Source of the DNA: an uncultured Bacilli bacterium
GTDB taxonomy: Bacteria; Bacillota_I; Bacilli_A; RF39; UBA660
Direction: 5' to 3'
Length of the DNA: 5,504 nucleotides
NCBI GenBank assembly: GCA_934101445.1
Contig: CAKORQ010000069.1
Location: forward strand, 1-5,504
The translations under genes were made by a program, and so were the position numbers. A model generated the notes under the pieces. The model had not been told where the DNA came from. It saw nothing but the letters and a program-made list of their open reading frames with translations, and ran no database searches. Of the stretch, positions 1-4,697 are shown in pieces (within the stretch, counting starts at the first letter, position 1; each line of letters opens with the position of its first letter).

Positions 1-152
1 CGGCTACAAGTTGCTAAATCACTGATTTTTATTATTTCATAACGATAAGGATAGTACTCTAATAGTTCACTAAAAGTAGATATATCTAATTTTTTTAACA
101 ATAGTAAACTTTTCTCGCCCATTCCTTTTACTTCCTCTAAATTCATTGCCAT
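1..152 (-). CDS. recG: RecG ATP-dependent DNA helicase, N-terminal fragment (runs off window)
   Basis: Reading leftwards from an ATG at 152, the frame stays open to the window edge and gives about 50 residues. The text EEVKGMGEKSLLLLKKLDI, followed by LLEYYPYRYE, matches the start of RecG: a helix-hairpin-helix-like 'VKGVGPK..ELL.KLGI' followed by 'DLL.YYPRRYED' leading into the wedge domain. RecG remodels stalled replication forks and Holliday junctions. The helicase motifs lie outside the window, so the call rests on this N-terminal signature and on synteny: recG lies downstream of rpe in many Firmicutes. Two in-frame ATGs (152 and 146) and a GTG (155) are possible starts. None has a Shine-Dalgarno sequence, and the likely transcription start is at about 156, so the message may be leaderless. 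I chose 152 as the first ATG; 146 is equally compatible with the family. Confidence 0.85.
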   Translation of the reverse strand, partial: MAMNLEEVKGMGEKSLLLLKKLDISTFSELLEYYPYRYEIIKISDLATCS

Positions 153-162
153 CACTAGTAAA

Positions 163-186
163 ATTATAGCAAAAAAGCATTGACAA
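163..186 (-). promoter_or_regulatory. recG promoter with extended -10 (TGCTATAAT)
   Basis: On the minus strand a perfect TATAAT lies at 168-163 and is directly preceded by TGC (171-169), giving a full extended -10 element. A TTGTCA hexamer at 186-181 is only 12 bases upstream, too close for a normal -35, so recognition probably depends on the extended -10. The predicted start is about position 156, at or within a few bases of the recG start codons, implying a leaderless or near-leaderless mRNA. The TTGTCA overlaps the -35 of the divergent rightward promoter. Confidence 0.6.
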
Positions 187-208
187 AACCACCTTTTTTT
201 ATTAGTAT
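180..208 (+). promoter_or_regulatory. Divergent rightward sigma-A-type promoter (TTGACA-17-TAGTAT)
   Basis: A perfect -35 TTGACA at 180-185 is followed after 17 bases by TAGTAT (203-208), which keeps the three most important -10 bases (T1, A2, T6). Transcription would start at about 214-216, exactly at the base of a strong hairpin (216-241). An alternative -10 is TATATT at 206-211, with a 20-base spacer. There is no protein-coding frame with a ribosome binding site directly downstream, so the promoter appears to drive a non-coding transcript or a structured leader. Confidence 0.5.
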
Positions 209-235
209 ATTAGATACCAATTTGCGTTACTGCAA

Positions 236-279
236 GTTGGTGCTAGTATCACACTAGCCAACCCCTTTTTATTCTTTTT
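236..279 (+). terminator. Possible first (weak) terminator, hairpin B plus U-rich tail
   Basis: GTTG(GT)GCTAGT at 236-247 pairs with ACTAGCCAAC at 253-262, forming ten pairs with a two-base bulge and loop ATCAC. CCC (263-265) and then the T-rich 266-279 (TTTTTATTCTTTTT) follow. The C run between stem and U-tract makes it poorer than the downstream terminator. Its lower stem competes with hairpin A (216-241), as expected for a conditional terminator, but this could also be only a constitutive fold. Confidence 0.35.
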
Positions 280-311
280 GAGACAGTTATAATTACTGTC
301 TCCTTTTTTTT
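280..311 (+). terminator. Rho-independent terminator, rightward
   Basis: GAGACAGT (280-287) and ACTGTCTC (295-302) are perfect inverted repeats of eight bases around the loop TATAATT, followed by one C and eight Ts (304-311). On the opposite strand the stem is followed by A-rich sequence, so it works only rightwards. No protein gene ends just before it, which supports a short non-coding transcript starting near 215. Confidence 0.75.
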
Positions 312-428
312 GCAATGAAACTTTTATGGATTTTTTGGGTCAAGTGGTTATTCTGGTGCCTATTAAAATAGCGGTGAAATCTGATATCTTACTGTTTTTA
401 ATGTATAAATTATTAAATTATAATGGTA
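312..428 (+). other. Intergenic stretch with a Trp-rich 18-codon open frame; no convincing gene
   Basis: This stretch separates the terminator at 311 from the xre promoter. A short frame at 315-371 reads MKLLWIFWVKWLFWCLLK and places Trp at residues 5, 8, 11 and 14. A second, overlapping frame at 326-478 would encode 50 mostly hydrophobic residues. Neither has a Shine-Dalgarno sequence: 300-314 is terminator U-tract, and the bases before 326 are also pyrimidine/A-rich. I therefore do not call either as a gene. The right part (about 400-428) is nearly pure A+T and contains overlapping inverted repeats with 451-462. Confidence 0.4.
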
Positions 429-457
429 TTAATATTGTTATATTTAACATTTATAAT
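429..457 (+). promoter_or_regulatory. Putative xre promoter with a 14-bp dyad in the spacer (possible autoregulatory operator)
   Basis: TTAATA (429-434, four of six matches to TTGACA) and a perfect TATAAT (452-457) are 17 bases apart, giving a start at about 464 and a leader of roughly 58 nt before the ATG at 522. A perfect dyad, TGTTA-TATT-TAACA (436-449), fills the spacer between the two boxes. Small XRE regulators commonly bind such short dyads over their own promoter. Flanking inverted repeats TAAATTATAA (414-423) and TTATAATTTA (451-460) add further symmetry. The region is so AT-rich that alternative -10 boxes exist (for example 419-424), so the promoter position is tentative and the operator role is inferred. 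Confidence 0.4.
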
Positions 458-521
458 TTATATGTAATTAATTTTTAAATTTTGGGAAAAATTAAAAATG
501 AACAGTAAGGGAGTGTTTTAG

Positions 522-782
522 ATGAAATTAATGGATATTGTTGGTTTAAATGTAAAATGGTATCGTTATCAGGAAGGTTTAACGCAAGAAAAATTTGCCG
601 AAATGGCTAATTTTAAAATGGCTTATGTAAGCATTGTTGAAAATGGGGAAGCAAACCTAACTTTAAATAATATAGAAATTATTGCCAAAACCTTAAAAGT
701 TGAACCAGAAGTACTTTTTAATAAAGAAACAGCAAGTAAAGCAAAAGCTTTACCAAAAAGAGTTTATATGTATCAAAAATAA
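522..782 (+). CDS. Small XRE/HTH_3-family transcriptional regulator
   Basis: This 86-residue protein is essentially one Cro/C1-type helix-turn-helix domain. Residues 6-66 cover the five-helix fold: TQEKFAEMA (21-29) is helix 2, MAYVSIVENG (33-42) is the recognition helix ending in the typical 'S.IENG' turn, and NLTLNNIEIIAKTLKV (45-60) is helix 4 leading to 'PEVLF'. A short basic tail (67-86) follows. There is no sensor, peptidase or dimerisation domain, so its signal and targets cannot be read from sequence. The start is supported by AAGGGAG (507-513), eight bases upstream. The gene stands alone, convergent to the rpe operon, and shares its terminator hairpin. It occupies the place where thiN/rpmB lie in other Firmicutes. 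Similar solitary XRE proteins are autoregulators, phage or toxin-antitoxin relics, or global regulators. No toxin partner is visible here. Confidence 0.85.
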   Translation: MKLMDIVGLNVKWYRYQEGLTQEKFAEMANFKMAYVSIVENGEANLTLNNIEIIAKTLKVEPEVLFNKETASKAKALPKRVYMYQK

Positions 783-809
783 GTGTATCAAAATTGTTAC
801 ACTTATTTT
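776..809. terminator. Bidirectional intrinsic terminator between xre and rpe
   Basis: AAAATAAGTGTA (776-787) and TACACTTATTTT (798-809) form a perfect 12-bp stem with a 10-base loop. Rightwards the end is U-rich (TTATTTTAATTT, from 804). Leftwards on the minus strand the arm is followed by a T-run as well. The xre stop codon (780-782) lies in the left arm and the rpe stop codon (803-805) in the right arm, so this one hairpin ends both convergent transcripts and leaves almost no spacer. Confidence 0.8.
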
Positions 810-1414
810 AATTTGGCTATGCTTTCATTATAATCGTCACTTAAACAAACGAAAGAGCCTGATACTACAGAATCAACATAATTTTTAACTAGCATAACGG
901 TTTTATCGTTAATACCCCCATCTACTTCAATACGCCCTTTGTATACTTTTCTTAAAGTTTTTATCTTATCAACAGTATTGGGGATAAAATTTTGACCGCC
1001 CTTCCCAGGAATAACACTCATAACCAAAACCATATCAACATATTTAAGTAAAGGCTTAATGGCTTTGATATCAGTTTCTGGGTTAATTGCCAAGCCCATA
1101 CGCATATTATTATCCGTAATTTTAATAATAGTATCGATGGGATTCTTTAAGGTCTCATAATGGACAATAAAATGCCTAGGATTAAATTGTTTACAATAGT
1201 CAATATATTTTTCAGGGTTAGCAACCATTAAATGAATTTCTAGAGGTTTGGTAAATTGGTTTAAATGCATTTCTTCTAAACTTAAAGAAGAACCGGATGT
1301 AAAGGTGCCATCCATAAAATCAACATGAATTAAATCACAGTCAGAAGCATTTAAGACTTCTATTTGTTTAGTTATTTGATATTTACTTTTTAAAAATGAT
1401 ACACTTACTTCCAT
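803..1414 (-). CDS. rpe: Ribulose-phosphate 3-epimerase
   Basis: This 203-residue TIM-barrel enzyme interconverts D-ribulose 5-phosphate and D-xylulose 5-phosphate in the pentose phosphate pathway. Family marks are all present: SVSFL near the N-terminus (normally 'PSIL'), HVDFMDGTF (30-38), EIHLMV (59-64), HYE (85-87), MSVIPGKGGQNF (132-143, usually 'MSVNPGFGGQ'), EVDGGI (163-168) and SGSFV (185-189). The predicted metal ligands and acid/base residues H30, D32, H61 and D165 are intact. It is slightly shorter than the usual 215-225 residues, mainly through tight ends and loops. The start at 1414 has GGAGAAGGA (1426-1418) just upstream and overlaps the end of rsgA by ten bases, indicating translational coupling. 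It is the last gene of the operon, and its stop lies inside the terminator hairpin. A related sugar epimerase such as AlsE is possible, but operon context favours Rpe. Confidence 0.93.
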   Translation of the reverse strand: MEVSVSFLKSKYQITKQIEVLNASDCDLIHVDFMDGTFTSGSSLSLEEMHLNQFTKPLEIHLMVANPEKYIDYCKQFNPRHFIVHYETLKNPIDTIIKITDNNMRMGLAINPETDIKAIKPLLKYVDMVLVMSVIPGKGGQNFIPNTVDKIKTLRKVYKGRIEVDGGINDKTVMLVKNYVDSVVSGSFVCLSDDYNESIAKLK

Positions 1415-2238
1415 TGTTCCTTCTCCAAAAAATTTAGATAATTTTGATATCTGCTAGGTAAGATGGACTTACCAACAGCATCTTTGACACCGCAAGCAGT
1501 TTCTTTATAATGCTTACAATCTTTAAAACGACATTCATATTTTTGAAATTCGACAAAGCCATTTTTTAAATTTTCTTTAGTAGTAAAATTTAAATCGAGG
1601 GCACTAAAACCTGGGGTATCTATTAAATAAAAATCATCAATTCTATAGATTTCGACATGGCGAGTAGTGTGTTTTCCTCTACCTAAGGCTTTAGAAATTT
1701 TTTGAGTTTCGATAGCATAATTACCTAGTTTATTAACAAGACTAGATTTGCCAGCTCCACTTTGACCTAAGAGGCCAACTTCTTTTCCTTTTAGAATTTC
1801 CTTTATTTTAGTAATTTCGCTGTTAATAACCACTGCAAAGCCAATACTTTGATAATATTCTTTTAACTTATTAATTTCTTGTTGCTCGGTAGCATTTAAC
1901 AAGTCGTATTTAGTAAAGCAAATCATACTGGGAATATTATGAAGAGCAAGAAAAGCCAGCTGTTTATCTAAAAGATTAAGAGATAGATTGGGCTCTTTGG
2001 TGCTTGTAACGCATATTACAAGGTCAATATTACTAATATTTGGACGAGTCAAGTAATTTTTTCGGGGTAAAATTTCTATAATATATTTTTTTTCAATATC
2101 AATTATTACTTCATCGCCAACCATGGGGCTTATCTCATCTTGGCGAAATTTTCCTCTGGCTCTGGTCTCAATAACCGTATCATTTACAAAAACACTATAT
2201 AAATTGCTAATTATCCGGATTATTTTGCCCTTATTCAC
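1405..2238 (-). CDS. rsgA: RsgA, circularly permuted ribosome small-subunit GTPase
   Basis: This 277-residue GTPase binds the 30S subunit late in assembly and releases maturation factors on GTP hydrolysis. The N-terminal OB-fold begins with 'NKGKIIRIISNLYSVFV', as in the family. The G motifs come in permuted order: G4 TKYD (109-112), G1 GQSGAGKSS (158-166), G2 around HTTRH (190-194), G3 DTPG (207-210). A zinc knuckle follows with C236, C241, H243 and C249, then the usual 'RYQNYL' helix. I chose the GTG at 2238: the frame is open further upstream to an ATG at 2283, but the GTG has a good Shine-Dalgarno sequence (GAGGAAG, 2248-2242) at six-base spacing and matches the family N-terminus. The longer start would add 15 residues overlapping prkC. 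With the GTG start the overlap is eight bases (GTGAATAA). G4 has TKxD in place of NKxD, which also occurs in Firmicute RsgA. Confidence 0.95.
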   Translation of the reverse strand: MNKGKIIRIISNLYSVFVNDTVIETRARGKFRQDEISPMVGDEVIIDIEKKYIIEILPRKNYLTRPNISNIDLVICVTSTKEPNLSLNLLDKQLAFLALHNIPSMICFTKYDLLNATEQQEINKLKEYYQSIGFAVVINSEITKIKEILKGKEVGLLGQSGAGKSSLVNKLGNYAIETQKISKALGRGKHTTRHVEIYRIDDFYLIDTPGFSALDLNFTTKENLKNGFVEFQKYECRFKDCKHYKETACGVKDAVGKSILPSRYQNYLNFLEKEQWK

Positions 2239-3955
2239 AGACTTCCTCATTTGGGTTGCATTCGACAACATCTTCTTTAACATAAATTGTTATGGTTAGA
2301 CTAGCGCCACTAGTTACTTGGGTGCCACTTGGTCTTGATTGAGCAATAATATCACCACTTTTATAGTTTCCAGAGGCTTCGCTTACTTCTTTAAATTTAC
2401 AATTAATACTATACTGGGTACAAAATTGTTCAATTTGTTCTTTGGTATAATCACCACTAGTAAAGTCAGGATATTTAGTAGTTACATTAGGTATATAAAG
2501 AATTACAGTATCCCCTTTAGATACCTTTTCTCCGGCTTTTACTGATTGATCTAGGATAGTTGAGGCATCAACTTTTGAATCGCTTACATCGCGTTTTTCA
2601 GGAATAACAAGAATCCCATAGGCCGTTAAAGTACCATAGACTGTATAATAATTTTTACCGGTAAAATCTTCCATAGTAAAGCCTTCATTGCCAGTAGAAA
2701 TATAAAGAGTTACTTCACTACCTTTAGTTTTTTTAACACCAGCAACCGGATTAGTTTTTACCACTTTTCCTTCAGGAACGTCATCGCTGGCTTGCTCTTT
2801 TTGCTGGTCGGCTATTTTAAAACCTTCATTTTGCAAAGCATTTACGGCATCAGTGATATCTAAGCCGGAAACATCTGGCACTTTAATTTCTTTTTGGTTA
2901 GTAATTACGGGAAGTAAAACTATTATAGATGTTATAACTAAAATTATCCCAGTAAATACAGCAAACAACGTTATTAATACTTTATTATCTCTTTTCGTAT
3001 TTTCCACCTCTTCTGCTTTTATTTCTTTTACGATACCATCGTTTTTACTTGGGGATTTTGATGTATTTTTAGACTTTCTTTCTTCATCAAATTCCGGATA
3101 TGGTAAAACTATTTTAGGCTCATTGGCTCTTTTGTCATCTAAGCATGTCCTTAAATCTTCGTTCATGCTTCTAGCATCAGCATATCTATTTTTAGGATTT
3201 TTAGCGGTAGCCTTAATGATAATATTTTCCACACTTTGAGGTATTTCTGGAAATTTTTCTCGAACACTAGGTATCTTTTCCTTTAAATGTTTAAGGGCTA
3301 TCTCAACAGCATTATCACCTTTATATGGTAATTCCCCGGTTAATAATTCATACATTAAAATCCCCATAGAATAGATGTCGCTTTGTAAAGTTGAACCCTT
3401 GCCGTTGGCCTGTTCTGGGGGTAAATAATGAACGCTTCCCATTACAGAATTGGTTTGCGTTAATTGGGTGCTATTCATAGCCATAGCAATACCAAAATCC
3501 GTTATTTTAACAAGACCACTGTCTAAAATCATGATGTTTTGAGGCTTAATATCACGGTGAATAATATAAGCATCATGGGCAACCGATAAACCATCAGTTA
3601 TTTGGAGCATTATGTCAATTACTTCGCTTAAAGTTAGTCTACCTCGTTTTTTTAGAAGTTGTTTTAATTGACAACCCTCGATATACTCCATAACAATATA
3701 ATATTGGCCATTATCTTCACCAACATCATAAACCTCGACAATATTGGGATGGCTAAGACTGGATGCGGATAAGGCTTCTCTTTGAAAACGACGAACAAAT
3801 TTTTCATCAGTAGCCAGATCGCCACGCAACACTTTAACGGCTACATTACGATCCAAGATAGTATCATAGGCCAAATATACATTAGCCATACCACCTTCGC
3901 CAATAGATTTAATTATTTGATAACGATCGTTTATTTTTTGTCCTTTCATTATCAT
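2231..3955 (-). CDS. prkC: PASTA-domain transmembrane Ser/Thr protein kinase (PrkC/PknB/StkP type)
   Basis: Hanks-type kinase of about 574 residues that senses muropeptides/lipid II outside and phosphorylates cell-wall, division and translation proteins inside. Residue positions here count from the ATG at 3955. The kinase domain (about 12-270) has the glycine loop GEGGMANVY (19-27), K41 in VAVKVL, helix-C E60, HRDIKPQN (133-140), DFG (153-155), an activation loop rich in Thr/Ser, and PPE (180-182). A charged juxtamembrane linker (about 277-324) precedes one membrane segment (about 326-350). Three extracytoplasmic PASTA repeats follow (about 357-422, 423-489, 495-560), then a short acidic tail. 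Two cysteine pairs lie outside the membrane: C512/C519 and C566/C573. The start is ambiguous. ATG 3955 has GGTGA five bases upstream and sits one base after the stp stop; ATG 3949 and GTG 3967 are alternatives. Pairing with stp upstream and rsgA downstream is classical. Confidence 0.95.
   Translation of the reverse strand: MIMKGQKINDRYQIIKSIGEGGMANVYLAYDTILDRNVAVKVLRGDLATDEKFVRRFQREALSASSLSHPNIVEVYDVGEDNGQYYIVMEYIEGCQLKQLLKKRGRLTLSEVIDIMLQITDGLSVAHDAYIIHRDIKPQNIMILDSGLVKITDFGIAMAMNSTQLTQTNSVMGSVHYLPPEQANGKGSTLQSDIYSMGILMYELLTGELPYKGDNAVEIALKHLKEKIPSVREKFPEIPQSVENIIIKATAKNPKNRYADARSMNEDLRTCLDDKRANEPKIVLPYPEFDEERKSKNTSKSPSKNDGIVKEIKAEEVENTKRDNKVLITLFAVFTGIILVITSIIVLLPVITNQKEIKVPDVSGLDITDAVNALQNEGFKIADQQKEQASDDVPEGKVVKTNPVAGVKKTKGSEVTLYISTGNEGFTMEDFTGKNYYTVYGTLTAYGILVIPEKRDVSDSKVDASTILDQSVKAGEKVSKGDTVILYIPNVTTKYPDFTSGDYTKEQIEQFCTQYSINCKFKEVSEASGNYKSGDIIAQSRPSGTQVTSGASLTITIYVKEDVVECNPNEEVCE
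2239..2248 (-). promoter_or_regulatory. Ribosome binding site deciding the rsgA GTG start
   Basis: GAGGAAG at 2248-2242 on the minus strand lies inside the last codons of prkC, with six bases between GAGG and the GTG at 2238. The alternative upstream ATGs (2283, 2250) lack a comparable site, so translation most likely starts at the GTG and is coupled to termination of prkC. Confidence 0.7.
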
Positions 3956-3956
3956 T

Positions 3957-4697
3957 TTATTCACCACTTTCTTTTACTAAATACGCAACTGATATATTAT
4001 CGGTTCCACCCCTGGCATTACATTTTCTAATTAATTTTACAACTTTATCTTCGACGCTAAGTTCTGGATCGTTTAAGACTTTTTCAATTGCCTCATTACT
4101 TAGCATATTAGTTAAACCATCACTGGAAAGAAGAATGGCATCAAAGGACATATCAACTTCATAAATATCAGGTACCACATCCTCTTCTCCCCCTAAGGCT
4201 TTCATTAAAACATTTTTCTTAGGATGATATTTGGCTTCTTCTTCCGTTAAGTCACCGGCTTGGACTAATAATTGAACTAAGGTATGGTCTTTAGTAACCT
4301 TAAGTAAGTGACCGTTTTTCATAGCAAAGCCACTGGAATCGCCAACGTTGGCATATAAAAGAAAATCATGGGTTAGAAGTGCTACTACAACAGTAGTGCC
4401 CATTCCTTTGCTTTCCGGATTATTGCTGGCATATTCAACAATATGATGATTAATTTCACTAATATTATCTTTTAACCAGTTAGTAGCATCATATTTAGTA
4501 CCAACTGTTACTAAATCATTAAATCTTTTACCTAGATGAGTTACTACCATGGAACTGGCTACTTCACCTGCCCGATGGCCGCCCATTCCATCAGCCACAA
4601 TTAATAAATATTCGCCGGCATCATTTTTTAAAATAGTAACTGAATCTTCATTATGACTACGAACTTTGCCGGCATCAGTTAAATAAAATGTTTTCAT
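3957..4697 (-). CDS. stp: PP2C-family Ser/Thr phosphatase, partner of the PASTA kinase
   Basis: This 246-residue cytoplasmic metal-dependent phosphatase reverses PrkC-type phosphorylation and dephosphorylates the kinase itself. Conserved blocks run in order: TDAGKVRSHNEDS (7-19), LIVADGMGGHRAGE (32-45), GMGTTVV (98-104), ANVGDSSGF (116-124), KDHTLVQ (136-142), LMKALGG (164-170), ILLSSDGLTNML (188-199) and GGTDNISV (230-237). Predicted Mn/Mg ligands D36, G37, D193 and D233 are present, as is the phosphate-binding R13. The usual 'GDSR' is GDSS here (Ser at 122). Length matches the bacterial Stp/PrpC family. The open frame extends upstream to 4754, but the ATG at 4697 has a strong ribosome binding site and gives the canonical N-terminus. 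It overlaps rlmN by 23 bases and ends one base before the kinase ATG, so the antagonists are made from one message. Confidence 0.95.
   Translation of the reverse strand: MKTFYLTDAGKVRSHNEDSVTILKNDAGEYLLIVADGMGGHRAGEVASSMVVTHLGKRFNDLVTVGTKYDATNWLKDNISEINHHIVEYASNNPESKGMGTTVVVALLTHDFLLYANVGDSSGFAMKNGHLLKVTKDHTLVQLLVQAGDLTEEEAKYHPKKNVLMKALGGEEDVVPDIYEVDMSFDAILLSSDGLTNMLSNEAIEKVLNDPELSVEDKVVKLIRKCNARGGTDNISVAYLVKESGE

Larger units (their letters stand above)
215..311 (+). ncRNA. Candidate structured small RNA or leader RNA, about 97 nt, unknown family
   Basis: The segment from the predicted start (about 215) to the U-tract at 304-311 holds three hairpins and no credible ORF. Hairpin A pairs 216-225 with 232-241: ten pairs including one G-U, six-base loop. 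Hairpin B pairs 242-247 with 253-258 (six pairs, five-base loop) and can be lengthened by pairing GTTG 236-239 with CAAC 259-262. That extension uses bases of hairpin A, so the long form of B and intact A exclude each other. Hairpin C (280-302) is an intrinsic terminator. The layout fits either a free-standing small RNA or an attenuator/riboswitch-like leader ahead of xre. I do not recognise the family. It has no tRNA, SRP RNA, tmRNA or 6S hallmarks. Confidence 0.4.

Noticed and set aside
215..311. tRNA, SRP RNA, 6S RNA or tmRNA identity for the structured region
   Set aside because: No cloverleaf, TΨC sequence, CCA end, SRP GNAR/Alu features or tmRNA tag; too short for 6S or tmRNA.
262..405. 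Minus-strand open stretch reading through the hairpins
   Set aside because: No start codon with a ribosome binding site and no family resemblance; the frame consists of terminator and intergenic DNA.
326..478. 50-residue hydrophobic plus-strand frame starting MDFLGQVVILVPIK
   Set aside because: No Shine-Dalgarno sequence; the second half is low-complexity Asn/Ile/Tyr text from AT-rich promoter DNA; it overlaps the candidate xre promoter.
498..521. Seven-codon frame (MNSKGVF) ending directly before the xre ATG
   Set aside because: It includes the xre ribosome binding site and has only a weak possible site of its own; a chance frame is more likely than a coupling leader peptide.
700..888. 62-residue plus-strand frame overlapping xre and rpe
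   Set aside because: Out of frame with the clear XRE gene, no ribosome binding site, crosses the terminator and reads antisense into rpe.
2339..2545. 68-residue plus-strand frame antisense to the kinase
   Set aside because: Mirror of PASTA coding sequence; no ribosome binding site or recognisable domain.
2853..3239. 128-residue plus-strand frame rich in hydrophobic and Ser/Thr residues
   Set aside because: Antisense shadow of the kinase juxtamembrane and transmembrane coding region; the apparent hydrophobicity comes from the opposite strand's composition.
3782..4030. 82-residue plus-strand frame spanning the stp/prkC junction
   Set aside because: Antisense to the kinase glycine loop and phosphatase C-terminus; no start signal.
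4675..4677. Possible Mycoplasma-type code (UGA = Trp) because of the reduced gene layout
   Set aside because: TGA sits at the expected RlmN C-terminus and every Trp in xre, rsgA and stp is TGG, so the standard bacterial code fits better.
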